A stretch of DNA of 64,000 bases from Bacteroidota bacterium (GTDB lineage Bacteria > Bacteroidota > Bacteroidia > Cytophagales > Cyclobacteriaceae): assembly GCA_024280115.1 (NCBI GenBank), contig JAJRQT010000098.1, forward strand, positions 1 to 64,000, in the 5' to 3' direction. The notes beneath the pieces are model-generated. The model was not told where the DNA came from, made no database searches, and saw nothing but the letters and a program-made list of their open reading frames with translations. Of the stretch, positions 9,078-17,207 are shown one piece after another; position 1 is the first letter of the stretch, and each line of letters opens with the position of its first letter. Position numbers and translations under genes: made by a program.

Positions 9078-10523
9078 CTAAAATTCCGCATTCCCCGGAG
9101 TCCTTGGGAATGGAATTACATCCCTTATATTTTTCATCCCTGTCACAAAAATCATAAGCCTTTCAAAACCAAGACCAAAACCACTGTGAGGAGCGGTGCC
9201 GAATTTTCTTGTTTCAAGGTACCACCACAGACTTTCCTCCGGAATTTCCAACTCATCGATTCTTGCTTTCAGCACATCATAACGTTCTTCCCGCTGAGAT
9301 CCGCCAACGATCTCTCCAATGCCCGGGAATAAGATGTCCATAGCCCGTACTGTACTATCTTCCTCATTTTGACGCATATAGAACGCTTTAATATTTTTTG
9401 GATAATTGTACAATATAACCGGTTTTTTGAAATGCTTCTCAACCAAAAATCGCTCGTGTTCCGATTGCAAATCTATCCCCCAATCATCGATCAGGAATTT
9501 AAATCTTTTCTTTTTATTTGGTTTTGAATTTCTCAAAATCCGTATGGCATCGGTGTATGTCAAGCGCTCAAAATCATTGTCGATGACAAATTGAAGTCTT
9601 TCTACTAAAGAAAGTTCACTCCGTTCTTCTTGTTTTAAATTCTTTTCTTCATCAAGAGCCCTCTTATTAAGAAATTCAAGATCCTCGTTGCAATTTTCGA
9701 GCACATATTTAGCCAAATACTTGAGAAATTCTTCTGCAAGATCCATGTTATCATTCAGATCATAGAAAGCCATCTCCGGTTCTATCATCCAAAACTCAGC
9801 GAGGTGCCTGGAAGTATTGGAATTTTCAGCCCTGAAAGTTGGCCCAAATGTATATATATCCGAAAGGGCAAGAGCTCCCAATTCTCCCTCAAGCTGACCC
9901 GAGACCGTAAGACCTGTTTCGTGACCAAAAAAATCCTTCGAAAAATCGACTCCCCCATCCTTAGTTTTTGGAGGGTTTAAAGGATCCAATGTTGATACCC
10001 TGAACATTTCTCCTGCGCCTTCAGCATCCGAACCCGTTATAATCGGTGTATGCAGATTGTAAAATCCTTTGTCATTAAAAAATTTATGTACGGCAAAAAT
10101 CATGGCATGACGGACTCTGAGTACTGCCCCGAAGGTATTTGTCCTTGGCCGTAAATGAGCTATTTCTCGTAAGAATTCAAGCGAATGCTTTTTTGGTTGC
10201 AAAGGATATTCTTCAGGGTTTGCCACGCCAAGCACTTCTATGTCCACAGCCTGTAATTCTAAAGATTGTCCCTTTCCCTGTGATTCTACAAGTTGTCCGT
10301 TAACAGAAATGCAAGCCCCGGTAGTGACCAGCCTCATCACTTCCTCATCCATCACTGCATTATCAGCAACGACCTGTAAGTTATTAATTGTGGATCCATC
10401 ATTCATAGCGATAAAAGCTACGTTTTTATTCCCTCTCTTAGTTCTTACCCAACCTTTCACATTTGTTTCCATACCGACCTTAGCATTGGCCAGCAAATAC
10501 TTGATTCTCGCTCGTTTTGCCAT
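9078..10523 (-). CDS. asnS: Asparaginyl-tRNA synthetase
   Basis: 481 residues, normal for bacterial AsnRS, a class IIb enzyme that charges tRNA-Asn in the cytoplasm. The N-terminal OB-fold anticodon-binding domain covers about 15-110 ([22 protein letters not shown]). The catalytic domain shows motif 2 ([22 protein letters not shown], about residue 229-250) and motif 3 ([12 protein letters not shown] near residue 453), with [12 protein letters not shown] earlier. Start ATG at 10523. It converges with the T9SS-tail gene at only 15 bp and is divergent from rpoN. Confidence 0.97.
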   Translation of the reverse strand: MAKRARIKYLLANAKVGMETNVKGWVRTKRGNKNVAFIAMNDGSTINNLQVVADNAVMDEEVMRLVTTGACISVNGQLVESQGKGQSLELQAVDIEVLGVANPEEYPLQPKKHSLEFLREIAHLRPRTNTFGAVLRVRHAMIFAVHKFFNDKGFYNLHTPIITGSDAEGAGEMFRVSTLDPLNPPKTKDGGVDFSKDFFGHETGLTVSGQLEGELGALALSDIYTFGPTFRAENSNTSRHLAEFWMIEPEMAFYDLNDNMDLAEEFLKYLAKYVLENCNEDLEFLNKRALDEEKNLKQEERSELSLVERLQFVIDNDFERLTYTDAIRILRNSKPNKKKRFKFLIDDWGIDLQSEHERFLVEKHFKKPVILYNYPKNIKAFYMRQNEEDSTVRAMDILFPGIGEIVGGSQREERYDVLKARIDELEIPEESLWWYLETRKFGTAPHSGFGLGFERLMIFVTGMKNIRDVIPFPRTPGNAEF

Positions 10524-10691
10524 TTTCCTTATAATTGTTGTTAATTTTTAAAACGAAGCGCAAATTTAATAAAAGAAATGAACCTTAGAGGATAATAAAA
10601 GTTTTATTGATTGGGAATTAGACTCACAAAAAACTTTGTTTAAAGAATCGAGGAATTGTATTAAATTTGGCAGGAATTTGAGAAACCTTCA

Positions 10692-12140
10692 ATGCAAAAA
10701 CTAGGATTATTTCAGACATTAAGTCAAAAACTGTCTCCACAACAGATACAGTTTATCAAATTGCTGCAGGTTCCGACCATTGAGTTAGAAACAAGGATAG
10801 AGGAAGAGTTGGAAACCAATCCGGCTCTTGAAGAAGGTATTGAAGAGCCCGATGAACAGGCTGAACAAGCTGAGGAATTCGAAGAAAAAACTGAATCAAA
10901 TGAAGAGGAAATAAGCTTTGAAGATTATCTACATGATGATTACAGTGGATATAAGATGCAGGGAGATGGCAATAACCCCGATGAAGAAGACAAAGAAATA
11001 CCTATTGCTACAGCTACAACATTAAATGATCAGCTTATAAATCAACTCGGATTTCTTGGCTTGGATGAAAGGCAGGAAAAAATCGGTGAACAATTGATTG
11101 GAAGCATTGAAAATGATGGATATATCAGAAGGGAGCTGGAAGCTATAATCAATGATCTGGCGTTTAGCATGAATATTGAAACGGACATCGATGAGTTAGA
11201 GGAGATTCTGAGAAAAATTCAATTATTTGACCCACCTGGTATCGCTGCAAGGAACCTTCAAGAATGCTTGTTGCTCCAGTTAGAAAGAAAATTAGATCAA
11301 ACTCCAGAGGTAAAATTGGCCATTGAGATCATTGAATACTGTTTTGTTGATTTCACAAAAAAACACTACGAAAAAATATTGAAAAAGCTCAACATTGAGC
11401 ATGAAGAAAATCTAAAGGCAGCGATTGATCTAATCACAAAATTAAATCCCAAACCCGGTGGGTCATCTTCGGGAGATATGGTCAAAACTCAATATTTGAT
11501 CCCGGATTATCTATTGACAAATAATAACGGGAAATTAGAACTTACCCTAAATTCCAGAAATGCTCCCGAATTAAAGATTTCCAGATCTTACTCTGAAATG
11601 ATGGAGACCTATGATAAAACCAAGAAAAAAGATAAAAAGCTCCGGGAAACCGCAACTTTCGTAAAGCAAAAACTCGATGCCGCCAAATGGTTTATCGATG
11701 CCATCAAACAAAGGCAGCAGACATTGCTCAATACTATGCGATCCATTATCAAATATCAATACGATTTTTTTCTAACAGGCGATGAGAGTAAACTCCGGCC
11801 TATGATATTAAAGGATATTGCCAATGAAATAAATATGGATATCTCAACAGTTTCAAGGGTAGCAAACAGCAAATCCATCCAAACAGAATTCGGTATATAC
11901 CCATTGAAATATTTCTTTTCTGAAGGCATTGCCACAGAATCAGGCGATGATGTAAGCAGTAGAGAGGTAAAACATCACCTCAAAGAACTGATAGACAAGG
12001 AAGATAAGAAAAAACCACTTTCAGACGATAAGCTGGAAAAATCACTAAAACAAAAAGGATACAATATAGCTCGCAGGACAGTTGCCAAATACAGGGAACA
12101 GCTAAACATTCCAGTGGCCAGATTAAGAAAAGAACTGTAG
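10692..12140 (+). CDS. rpoN: RNA polymerase sigma-54 factor
   Basis: 482 residues. The N-terminal activator-interacting region (QTLSQKLSPQQIQFIKLLQ, then LETNPALEEG) is canonical, followed by an acidic linker rich in Glu (about 55-105), the core-binding domain, a helix-turn-helix (NEINMDISTVSRVANSKSIQT near residue 378) and the RpoN box ARRTVAKYRE close to the C-terminus (about residue 461-470). It directs transcription of activator-dependent -24/-12 promoters. No sigma-54 activator (AAA+ NtrC-type) is encoded in this window. Its stop codon overlaps the GTG start of the next gene, indicating an operon. Confidence 0.97.
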   Translation: MQKLGLFQTLSQKLSPQQIQFIKLLQVPTIELETRIEEELETNPALEEGIEEPDEQAEQAEEFEEKTESNEEEISFEDYLHDDYSGYKMQGDGNNPDEEDKEIPIATATTLNDQLINQLGFLGLDERQEKIGEQLIGSIENDGYIRRELEAIINDLAFSMNIETDIDELEEILRKIQLFDPPGIAARNLQECLLLQLERKLDQTPEVKLAIEIIEYCFVDFTKKHYEKILKKLNIEHEENLKAAIDLITKLNPKPGGSSSGDMVKTQYLIPDYLLTNNNGKLELTLNSRNAPELKISRSYSEMMETYDKTKKKDKKLRETATFVKQKLDAAKWFIDAIKQRQQTLLNTMRSIIKYQYDFFLTGDESKLRPMILKDIANEINMDISTVSRVANSKSIQTEFGIYPLKYFFSEGIATESGDDVSSREVKHHLKELIDKEDKKKPLSDDKLEKSLKQKGYNIARRTVAKYREQLNIPVARLRKEL

Positions 12141-12829
12141 TGAGAGATAAATTCGCATACATTATATCATTGGTATTCCATCCACTTTTAATGCCCTCCT
12201 ACCTGTTTTTATTCGTTATGATATTCGCAGCCCCGTTGCTGCAACCATTGCCACAGGAATCTTTATTCCAGGCTTTAATAATAATAGTTATTGTTTCCTT
12301 TATAATTCCCGCGATCAGCATCGGCACATTGCGGTTGTCGAAATTTATTTCTGACCTACAGCTTGCCAATGCAAGGCAACGCATAACACCTTTCTTATTT
12401 GTGGCTTGTTTTTATGGGATCACAACATACATGTTTTATACAAAACTCAATATCAACAATATACTTTTTCTAGTTTTCGCCATCACAACAGTGCTTCTTT
12501 TTGTACTTACAGTCATTACGTATTTTTGGAAAATCAGCGTACATGGTGCCGCGATAGGAGGAGTATTAGGGTTCATTTTCGCGTTGAGAACAGCATATCC
12601 TGTTCCTCACTTTGACAAAATATTGGCGACACTCGTCGTTATTTCCGGATTAGTGATATATTCAAGATTGTCATTAAATGCACATACGCCATCACAGGTG
12701 TATGCCGGAACAATTTTAGGATTTATAAGCTTTTATTTTCGTTATTTCTTTTCCTTTAAAAAAGAGCCATTGACAGGCCAAATGTCATTGGGTACATGGT
12801 TGTTCCCAAAGGTCCCTTATCCTTATTGA
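12140..12829 (+). CDS. PAP2-like integral membrane protein
   Basis: 229 residues with six or seven hydrophobic helices and a C-terminal RLSLNAHTPSQVYAGTILG (about residue 176-194) that resembles the distal histidine motif of PAP2-type lipid phosphatases. The first PAP2 motif is not evident, so catalytic activity is doubtful. The start is GTG at 12140, overlapping the rpoN stop by one base (TAGTG), which points to translational coupling with rpoN; this pairing is common in Bacteroidota. The last 74 bp overlap, in the opposite orientation, the 3' end of the barrel-protein gene. Confidence 0.7.
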   Translation: MRDKFAYIISLVFHPLLMPSYLFLFVMIFAAPLLQPLPQESLFQALIIIVIVSFIIPAISIGTLRLSKFISDLQLANARQRITPFLFVACFYGITTYMFYTKLNINNILFLVFAITTVLLFVLTVITYFWKISVHGAAIGGVLGFIFALRTAYPVPHFDKILATLVVISGLVIYSRLSLNAHTPSQVYAGTILGFISFYFRYFFSFKKEPLTGQMSLGTWLFPKVPYPY

Positions 12830-13544
12830 ATAATTCTGATAGACTGTAGTAATAATAGGCGCTGAAAGCGCCATACCCTATCTTACCATAAACCCCATAT
12901 CTTAACTGGCTCAATTCAAACTTTTCTTTCTGCTTGGTCTTTTTAGTTTCACCGTCTTCAGAGTATTTCACTTTTGTTTTACTATCAAACAATACTCCAA
13001 TCTTCCCACCAAGAGTTATTGTCAGCGATCTCTTTGGGTCGTATTTCCTTGATATCCAGCGCAACTCTAATGGAATATCAATATAATTGACATTGAATTG
13101 AGATTTACTATAAGAAATACCATCACCATAAATGCTATCCAAAGGAACAAATTGAACTTCTTTGTTCCCGAGGCTATCCAGGCCATATCCCAGGGTTATA
13201 TTTTTGTCGAAAGCATATTTTTCTGTGCCTACACCAATGCCGGGATGAAATGAAAAGGCAGATTCGCCAATATTCATATCATATAAATAGTAAGCATTGA
13301 ACGTTCTGCTACTCATGGTCTTAAAACCGTATCCCGGAGGATTCTCCTGAGCCCAATTGAATCCGAATTCAATCATCAAATCACCTGGAATATCCGGACG
13401 ACCAGCTTTCTCCTGAATAAGTTTACTTGTGCGGTTTGCCTTGTTATTCTTTGGCGTTGCCTCCTGCCCAAAAGCAATACTGGAAGAAAAAACTATTGCC
13501 AAAATTGAAACAGCGTATTTTATACTTTTAATAGATGATATCAT
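12756..13544 (-). CDS. PorT-like outer-membrane beta-barrel protein
   Basis: 262 residues with a Sec signal peptide (1-26, cut after IAFGQ) and alternating amphipathic strands ending in an aromatic C-terminal residue (MALF), as expected for a small Bacteroidota outer-membrane barrel of the porin-family/PorT-like type. Strand-like segments YGVYGKIGYGAFSAYYYYSLSEL and FGLSMALF close the barrel. No function can be assigned. Its 3' end overlaps the convergent PAP2-like gene by 74 bp, within the region coding its last strands, so neither end can change freely. Confidence 0.7.
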   Translation of the reverse strand: MISSIKSIKYAVSILAIVFSSSIAFGQEATPKNNKANRTSKLIQEKAGRPDIPGDLMIEFGFNWAQENPPGYGFKTMSSRTFNAYYLYDMNIGESAFSFHPGIGVGTEKYAFDKNITLGYGLDSLGNKEVQFVPLDSIYGDGISYSKSQFNVNYIDIPLELRWISRKYDPKRSLTITLGGKIGVLFDSKTKVKYSEDGETKKTKQKEKFELSQLRYGVYGKIGYGAFSAYYYYSLSELFNKDKGPLGTTMYPMTFGLSMALF

Positions 13545-13670
13545 ATAGAAAAATTTAATGCGGCAAAGATAATATTTTTTAGATGATCATAAACAAGAAT
13601 TTCTTTTATAACGGTATTTAATTACCTAAATTTGCATCCGTTTACAAAAATTAACATTTTTTAACAGTTC

Positions 13671-13744
13671 GGACCTGTAGCATAACTGGATAGTGCCCCT
13701 GATTACGGATCAGGAGGTTGGGGGTTCGAATCCCTCCAGGTTCA
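13671..13744 (+). tRNA. tRNA-Arg (anticodon ACG)
   Basis: A 74-nt cloverleaf: acceptor GGACCTG pairs with CAGGTTC (one G-U), D arm GCAT...GTGC, anticodon stem CCTGA/TCAGG around loop TTACGGA giving anticodon ACG, T arm GGGGG-TTCGAAT-CCCTC, discriminator A. The genomic sequence continues CAA, so CCA is added enzymatically. A34 would be edited to inosine to read CGN arginine codons. The accessory island with RHS and phage-like remnants begins just downstream. Confidence 0.95.
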
Positions 13745-13823
13745 CAATAATAGGCTTATACGCTGCGTATAGGCCATTTTTGTTATTTTTAACCCGAATA
13801 TGTAACCGATTTTTCAAAAGATC

Positions 13824-14078
13824 ATGAGGTACCTACAAGACAACGCCGAAATTATAGTTGATGATTCTGGTTTGGATAACACGAAACTGATTATTCCAGT
13901 AGAATTTGCGCTCATTCTACAGATAGATGATGTTATAGTTTTCGAAACGATAGCTGAAGATCAACCAACTTGGTTAATAGAATCTAAGAACTACAACAAA
14001 GTTGTCGGTAAAGCGATTAAAATAAGAGAGCGGGTGATAATTTCAAATAGCATTCGCTTCTTTGCATCACTTGTCTAA
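13824..14078 (+). CDS. Small protein of unknown function
   Basis: 84 residues, acidic N-terminal half with two IIxVD/IIPVEF strands and a C-terminal VIISNSIRFFASLV. No family recognised. ATG start at 13824 after a short AT-rich leader, 80 bp downstream of tRNA-Arg, in the position where integrated elements often begin. No signal peptide, no membrane helix. It reads as a plausible intact gene by composition, but coding status is unproven. Confidence 0.45.
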   Translation: MRYLQDNAEIIVDDSGLDNTKLIIPVEFALILQIDDVIVFETIAEDQPTWLIESKNYNKVVGKAIKIRERVIISNSIRFFASLV

Positions 14079-14278
14079 CCAAATAAGGAAACCGGAAAAT
14101 CTTAAATCTCATGAAATTTAACTGAAAGTTCTGATCACCTAACTGATCTATATCGATTGATCAAAAACAAGTGATTTTTCATTATCACTCAAAAAAACGC
14201 CCTTCATAGATGGCTTGTAGTCAACGATCTAATGACCGGTAATGGTTTAGGACCTTGGGGTTTTGGCTATTTTGGCCA

Positions 14279-14305
14279 ATAAAAAAAGCTGCCATTTCTG
14301 GCAGC
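14279..14305 (-). terminator. Intrinsic terminator on the minus strand
   Basis: GCTGCCA-TTTC-TGGCAGC (14288-14305) followed, on the minus strand, by TTTTTTTAT. It ends the transcript of the 75-residue gene whose stop is at 14350. Confidence 0.8.
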
Positions 14306-14349
14306 CTCATGGAAAAAACGGAGACGTATTTATTTTTGCAATTTCTGTT

Positions 14350-14577
14350 TCAATTTAATGAGCTTACCGGGAGATGACCCGGGGGCTGCTTTCCTGTCTT
14401 TAAGTAGTAATCGATTCTTGACCGGACTTCATTTATAGCTGCCTTTACAGATAGATAAACTATTTGAGACAGTACTCCTTCCACGGTTTCGCCTGGAAGG
14501 TAACTGCAGTAACTTTTTATCCTATCGTAGTCTTTCTTATCGATCCCAATCTCAATTTTTATTTTCTCGTTTGCCAT
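14350..14577 (-). CDS. Small basic/acidic protein, possibly from a prophage remnant
   Basis: 75 residues starting MANEKIKIEIGIDKKDYDRI, with helices predicted around an SQIVYLSVKAAINEVRSRIDYYL stretch and a Pro/Gly-rich tail. No family recognised; the length and the strand-helix-helix look recall ribbon-helix-helix or phage accessory proteins, but this is a weak resemblance. Its ATG shares a base with the stop of an upstream truncated frame (TAATG at 14575-14579), so it was once the downstream partner of that gene. A good terminator follows it. Confidence 0.5.
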   Translation of the reverse strand: MANEKIKIEIGIDKKDYDRIKSYCSYLPGETVEGVLSQIVYLSVKAAINEVRSRIDYYLKTGKQPPGHLPVSSLN

Positions 14578-14671
14578 TATCCAAACCCTAACCTTTGTTC
14601 AACTTGTTTCAAAATATAATGAATATCTTCTCCGCGCTGTATGCCTTCGACGGTGACATTCACATTAGTAC
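14577..14671 (-). pseudogene. Truncated 3' end of a gene (phage-like), cut by the leader repeat
   Basis: The frame reading TNVNVTVEGIQRGEDIHYI... and ending ...QRLGFG runs into the minus-strand stop at 14577-14579. It is open only for about 30 codons before the junction with the repeat unit at 14671, so the rest of the gene is missing. The short tail has the NVxVxG plus helix pattern seen at the ends of some phage tail or tape-measure proteins; that identification is a guess. The deletion end point coincides with the repeat boundary. Confidence 0.4.
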
Positions 14672-14843
14672 CCACTCGTCCTCGTTTGAGCGATAGCGGA
14701 AACGAGGATGTAATGGATAGAGAGCATTTGTAATGCGGTGTATAAGTGAGGAGAATAAATATGAATTGGAGAAATTGTCTGAACTATGATTTATGGGATT
14801 AACATGATTTTTTAAAGAAGAAAGGATGTATAGTAAGGCGGCA
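14671..14843 (+). repeat. Leader repeat copy A with REP-like hairpin and RHS start codon
   Basis: The unit begins CCCACTCG, contains a hairpin with arms CCTCGTTT (14680-14687) and AAACGAGG (14700-14707) around GAGCGATAGCGG, extendable to about 11 pairs, then about 100 bp of conserved leader and the start ATGTATAGTAAGGCGGC (14826 on). Almost the same sequence recurs as copies B (16516-16696) and C (16792-16972). In this copy the start codon opens a 44-codon frame with a signal peptide. Confidence 0.8.
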
Positions 14844-14960
14844 CCCATCCCGGCAGGCGGGTATGTATTGGTTTTTATATTGTTTATGGTTTTCTGCCAG
14901 GCGTATGCCCAGGAAGTAGAAACTACCAAGCCAGTGCCGGATATTTGTATATTTACGTAA
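14826..14960 (+). pseudogene. Signal-peptide stub of an RHS-type protein
   Basis: A 44-residue frame beginning MYSKAAPIPAGGYVL, with a hydrophobic signal core and a cut site after AYAQE, then stopping at TAA 14958-14960. This looks like the 5' end of a Bacteroidota RHS protein. The RHS tail that follows overlaps it in a different frame (offset by two bases), so the several-kilobase middle of the gene is missing and the joint is out of frame. Either an inactive fusion, or a parked 5' end that can be repaired by recombination. Confidence 0.6.
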
Positions 14961-15901
14961 GCAACGAAAGCACTTTGGGTGTGAATGTTTATTTTGACGA
15001 TCTGAAAATCACGCATAGCAGCAACTTGTCGATAGTGAGTGCTGACGATTACTATCCCTTTGGGCTGACCTTTAACTCCAGTGAGAGAAGTGGGTTTACT
15101 ACTAACAAGTTCCTCTATAATCAAGGGACTGGTGATAAGCAATTCAAAACGGAAAGAGTTACTGAGCTAGGTTTAGATCTTGATATGACCAAATTCAGAA
15201 TGTATGATCCTGCATTAGGTAGGTTCTGGCAAATAGATCCAATGGCAGACCAAGCAGGTCAGGAAAGTTGGACTCCTTATCAATATGCTTTCAATAACCC
15301 AATTCGATACAATGATCCTTTGGGAGATTGTCCTCCTGGTGTTGATTGTGACGACGTTGTGAAAAACCCAAGAATACGAGCAACTCCAAATAGTGGAATC
15401 ACGGGGGGTAGATTTGGAAATACCAGAGGAAGATTTCATAATGGAATTGATGTTTTGGCCTCAAAAGGGACTTCTTTGAAAAGTATGCATAAAGGTTCTG
15501 TTTTTGCTGCAGCAGAACATCCTAAATTGGGTCATTATGTCATTATAAAGTCTGAGTCTGAAAACGAAACCTTTTATACTACTTATGCCCATTTGAATGA
15601 ATCAAGTACTGCATCAGGAGATGTAGAAATGGGAGATGAAATTGGAAAATCTGGAAAAAGTGGAAACGCTAAAGATATGCCTAAGGATCAAGAGCATGTT
15701 CATATAAGTGTTAAATCTGGAGAAAAAGGAACGTCATATTCAGAAGCGTCATTCGTTAACCCAGAGGATTATATGAAAACTCAATTTGATTCTGAAGGTA
15801 ATCCTGATCCTAATAAATTATCTGCTGGGCAAGTTCAAGCAATCGTAGATTTTATTAATGATGCCATTGAGAAAAAAAACACTGAAGAAGATAAAAACTA
15901 A
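14945..15901 (+). CDS. Orphan RHS core tail fused to an M23-peptidase C-terminal toxin domain
   Basis: 318 codons from a TTG, but the true 5' part is missing. Residues 1-128 are the end of an RHS cage: YIYVSNES, DDYYPFGLTF, the RHS-core motif RMYDPALGRFWQIDPMAD (about 85-102) and YAFNNPIRYNDPLGD. After this boundary residues 129-318 change to an M23/LytM-type fold with FHNGIDV (HxxxD, about 164-170), YAHLNES and HVHIS (HxH, about residue 250), the zinc ligands of peptidoglycan endopeptidases. This is the build of a polymorphic toxin tip. No complete RHS gene is in the window, so it is a displaced or silent tip. The candidate immunity gene starts 2 bp after its stop. Confidence 0.75.
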   Translation: MYIYVSNESTLGVNVYFDDLKITHSSNLSIVSADDYYPFGLTFNSSERSGFTTNKFLYNQGTGDKQFKTERVTELGLDLDMTKFRMYDPALGRFWQIDPMADQAGQESWTPYQYAFNNPIRYNDPLGDCPPGVDCDDVVKNPRIRATPNSGITGGRFGNTRGRFHNGIDVLASKGTSLKSMHKGSVFAAAEHPKLGHYVIIKSESENETFYTTYAHLNESSTASGDVEMGDEIGKSGKSGNAKDMPKDQEHVHISVKSGEKGTSYSEASFVNPEDYMKTQFDSEGNPDPNKLSAGQVQAIVDFINDAIEKKNTEEDKN

Positions 15902-15902
15902 G

Positions 15903-16379
15903 ATGATCAAATTATTATTTCTGCTAACAGCTTTTGCATGTAATGCACAAAAAGATAGATTAAATGCAATTGATAGGAATGATGTGGTAGTTTCTTCCTA
16001 TAATTTGGGAGACTCAATTTCTAAGGATGAAATCGATTCTCTTAAGATAAACTTTGATCCAATAATTGATCAAGACACTTTATTTTATTACTATTTTGGC
16101 AATTCATATTTTGAAGTATTAAACGACAAAATAATAGGATTTAAATTGCTGGATAACAATCTCAAAATTGAGTTTTCAAAATTAAAGATTGGAGATTCAA
16201 CAGAGGCATTGAAAAAAGAATATCCTCAGTCGTTTTCAAGTAAATATAAACCTTCTGAAGATCCATCAGAGATCGTTCGTATCAGTGTTGCAAATGGAGG
16301 TCAATTAACAGATTCATTTATTCATTTTGAATTTGTTAACGGAATAATAACGAGCATCTATTATTGGGAAGATTATTGA
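15903..16379 (+). CDS. Putative lipoprotein immunity protein for the M23 toxin tip
   Basis: 158 residues from the ATG at 15903, one base after the toxin stop codon; an upstream in-frame ATG at 15858 would overlap the toxin and spoil the signal peptide. The N-terminus MIKLLFLLTAFACNAQ is a short signal sequence with a cysteine at 13, a plausible though imperfect lipobox, so the protein would sit in the periplasm where an M23 hydrolase acts. The body is acidic with alternating strands and a KIGDSTEALKKEYPQ helix. No family recognised; the immunity role is inferred from position, size and location. Confidence 0.55.
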   Translation: MIKLLFLLTAFACNAQKDRLNAIDRNDVVVSSYNLGDSISKDEIDSLKINFDPIIDQDTLFYYYFGNSYFEVLNDKIIGFKLLDNNLKIEFSKLKIGDSTEALKKEYPQSFSSKYKPSEDPSEIVRISVANGGQLTDSFIHFEFVNGIITSIYYWEDY

Positions 16380-16515
16380 GATCTGGAAACCTCTGCTGTT
16401 TGGAGTCTTAAAGACTTCAAACTATGAATGAGGAGCAGGATCTGTGATCCGGTAAGTGAGGGAGAACATATGAAATGAAGAAAGAGAAGTCAGCGACTTT
16501 CTGCGAGAGGTATGG

Positions 16516-16696
16516 CCCCCACTCGACCTCGTTTGAGCGATAGCGGAAACGAGGATGAAATGGGGGAGCAATTGTATTGCGGTATAGAAGTGAGGATATC
16601 AAATATAGATTGGAGAAATTGTCTGCACTATGATTTTTATGATTATGGGATTAACATGATTCTTTAAAGAAGAAGCGATGAATAGTAAGGCGGCGC
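16516..16696 (+). repeat. Leader repeat copy B with REP-like hairpin
   Basis: The most divergent of the three copies. Hairpin arms CCTCGTTT (16527-16534) and AAACGAGG (16547-16554) are perfect. The leader carries several substitutions and ends ATGAATAGTAAGGCGGC (ATG 16678), which is directly joined to a fragment of an ssb-like gene read on the minus strand. The stretch 16380-16515 before it shows no gene. Confidence 0.75.
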
Positions 16697-16790
16697 GCCC
16701 AGGATGGTGACTGTAGCTCCTTTGGCGAGTTTATCAATGAATTTCTCATTGACATTCTTTACAAACTTCTTACAATCATGCCAGGTAGTA
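16697..16790 (-). pseudogene. Duplicated internal fragment of an ssb-like gene
   Basis: About 94 bp nearly identical to 16973-17068 (mismatches at a few positions), encoding the segment TTWHDCKKFVKNVNEKFIDKLAKGATVTILG of a single-stranded DNA-binding protein on the minus strand. It is bounded by copy B of the leader repeat on one side and copy C on the other, with no start or stop of its own. Confidence 0.7.
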
Positions 16791-16791
16791 A

Positions 16792-16972
16792 CCCACTCGT
16801 CCTCGTTTGAGCAATAGCGGAAACGAAGATGTGATGGATAGAGAGCATTTGTAATGCGGTGTATAAGTGAGGAGAATAAATATGAATTGGAGAAATTGTC
16901 TGAACTATGATTTATATGATTTTGGGATTAACATGATTTTTTAAAGAAGAAAGGATGTATAGTAAGGCGGCA
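16792..16972 (+). repeat. Leader repeat copy C with decayed hairpin
   Basis: Nearly identical to copy A apart from a short tandem insertion (ATATGATTTT region near 16916). Hairpin arm CCTCGTTT (16801-16808) faces AAACGAAG (16821-16828), so one pair is lost. It ends with ATGTATAGTAAGGCGGC (ATG 16955), again fused directly to an ssb-like fragment instead of an RHS gene. Confidence 0.8.
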
Positions 16973-17207
16973 CACCCAGGATGGTGACGGTAGCTCCTTT
17001 GGCGAGCTTATCAATGAATTTCTCATTGACATTCTTTACAAACTTCTTACAATCATGCCAGGTAGTAAGCTGGATTTGCTCACTATTTCTGTTTGTAAAA
17101 TAGTTGTTTGTGGCAATGGAGAAGGTGATTACTACATTTCCATTTTCGAAGTTGATTGCCTTGGCATAGTTACCGAGATTCCCGCTTGTGAATACTTTTG
17201 CTTCCAT
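16973..17207 (-). pseudogene. Truncated ssb-like gene (single-stranded DNA-binding protein)
   Basis: From ATG 17207 the frame reads MEAKVFTSGNLGNYAKAINF, then VVITFSIATNNYF and QLTTWHDCKKFV, an OB-fold of the SSB type covering about 77 residues up to TVTILG. It then runs into leader repeat C and picks up a short foreign tail. A normal SSB continues with further OB strands and an acidic C-terminal tip, both lost here. Part of the same gene is duplicated at 16697-16790. Probably a phage or plasmid-type ssb carried by the remnant island. Confidence 0.65.

Noticed and set aside
14660-15142. 160-codon minus-strand frame across leader repeat A
   Set aside because: It is antisense to the RHS tail and to the repeat; its content simply translates the repeat in reverse.
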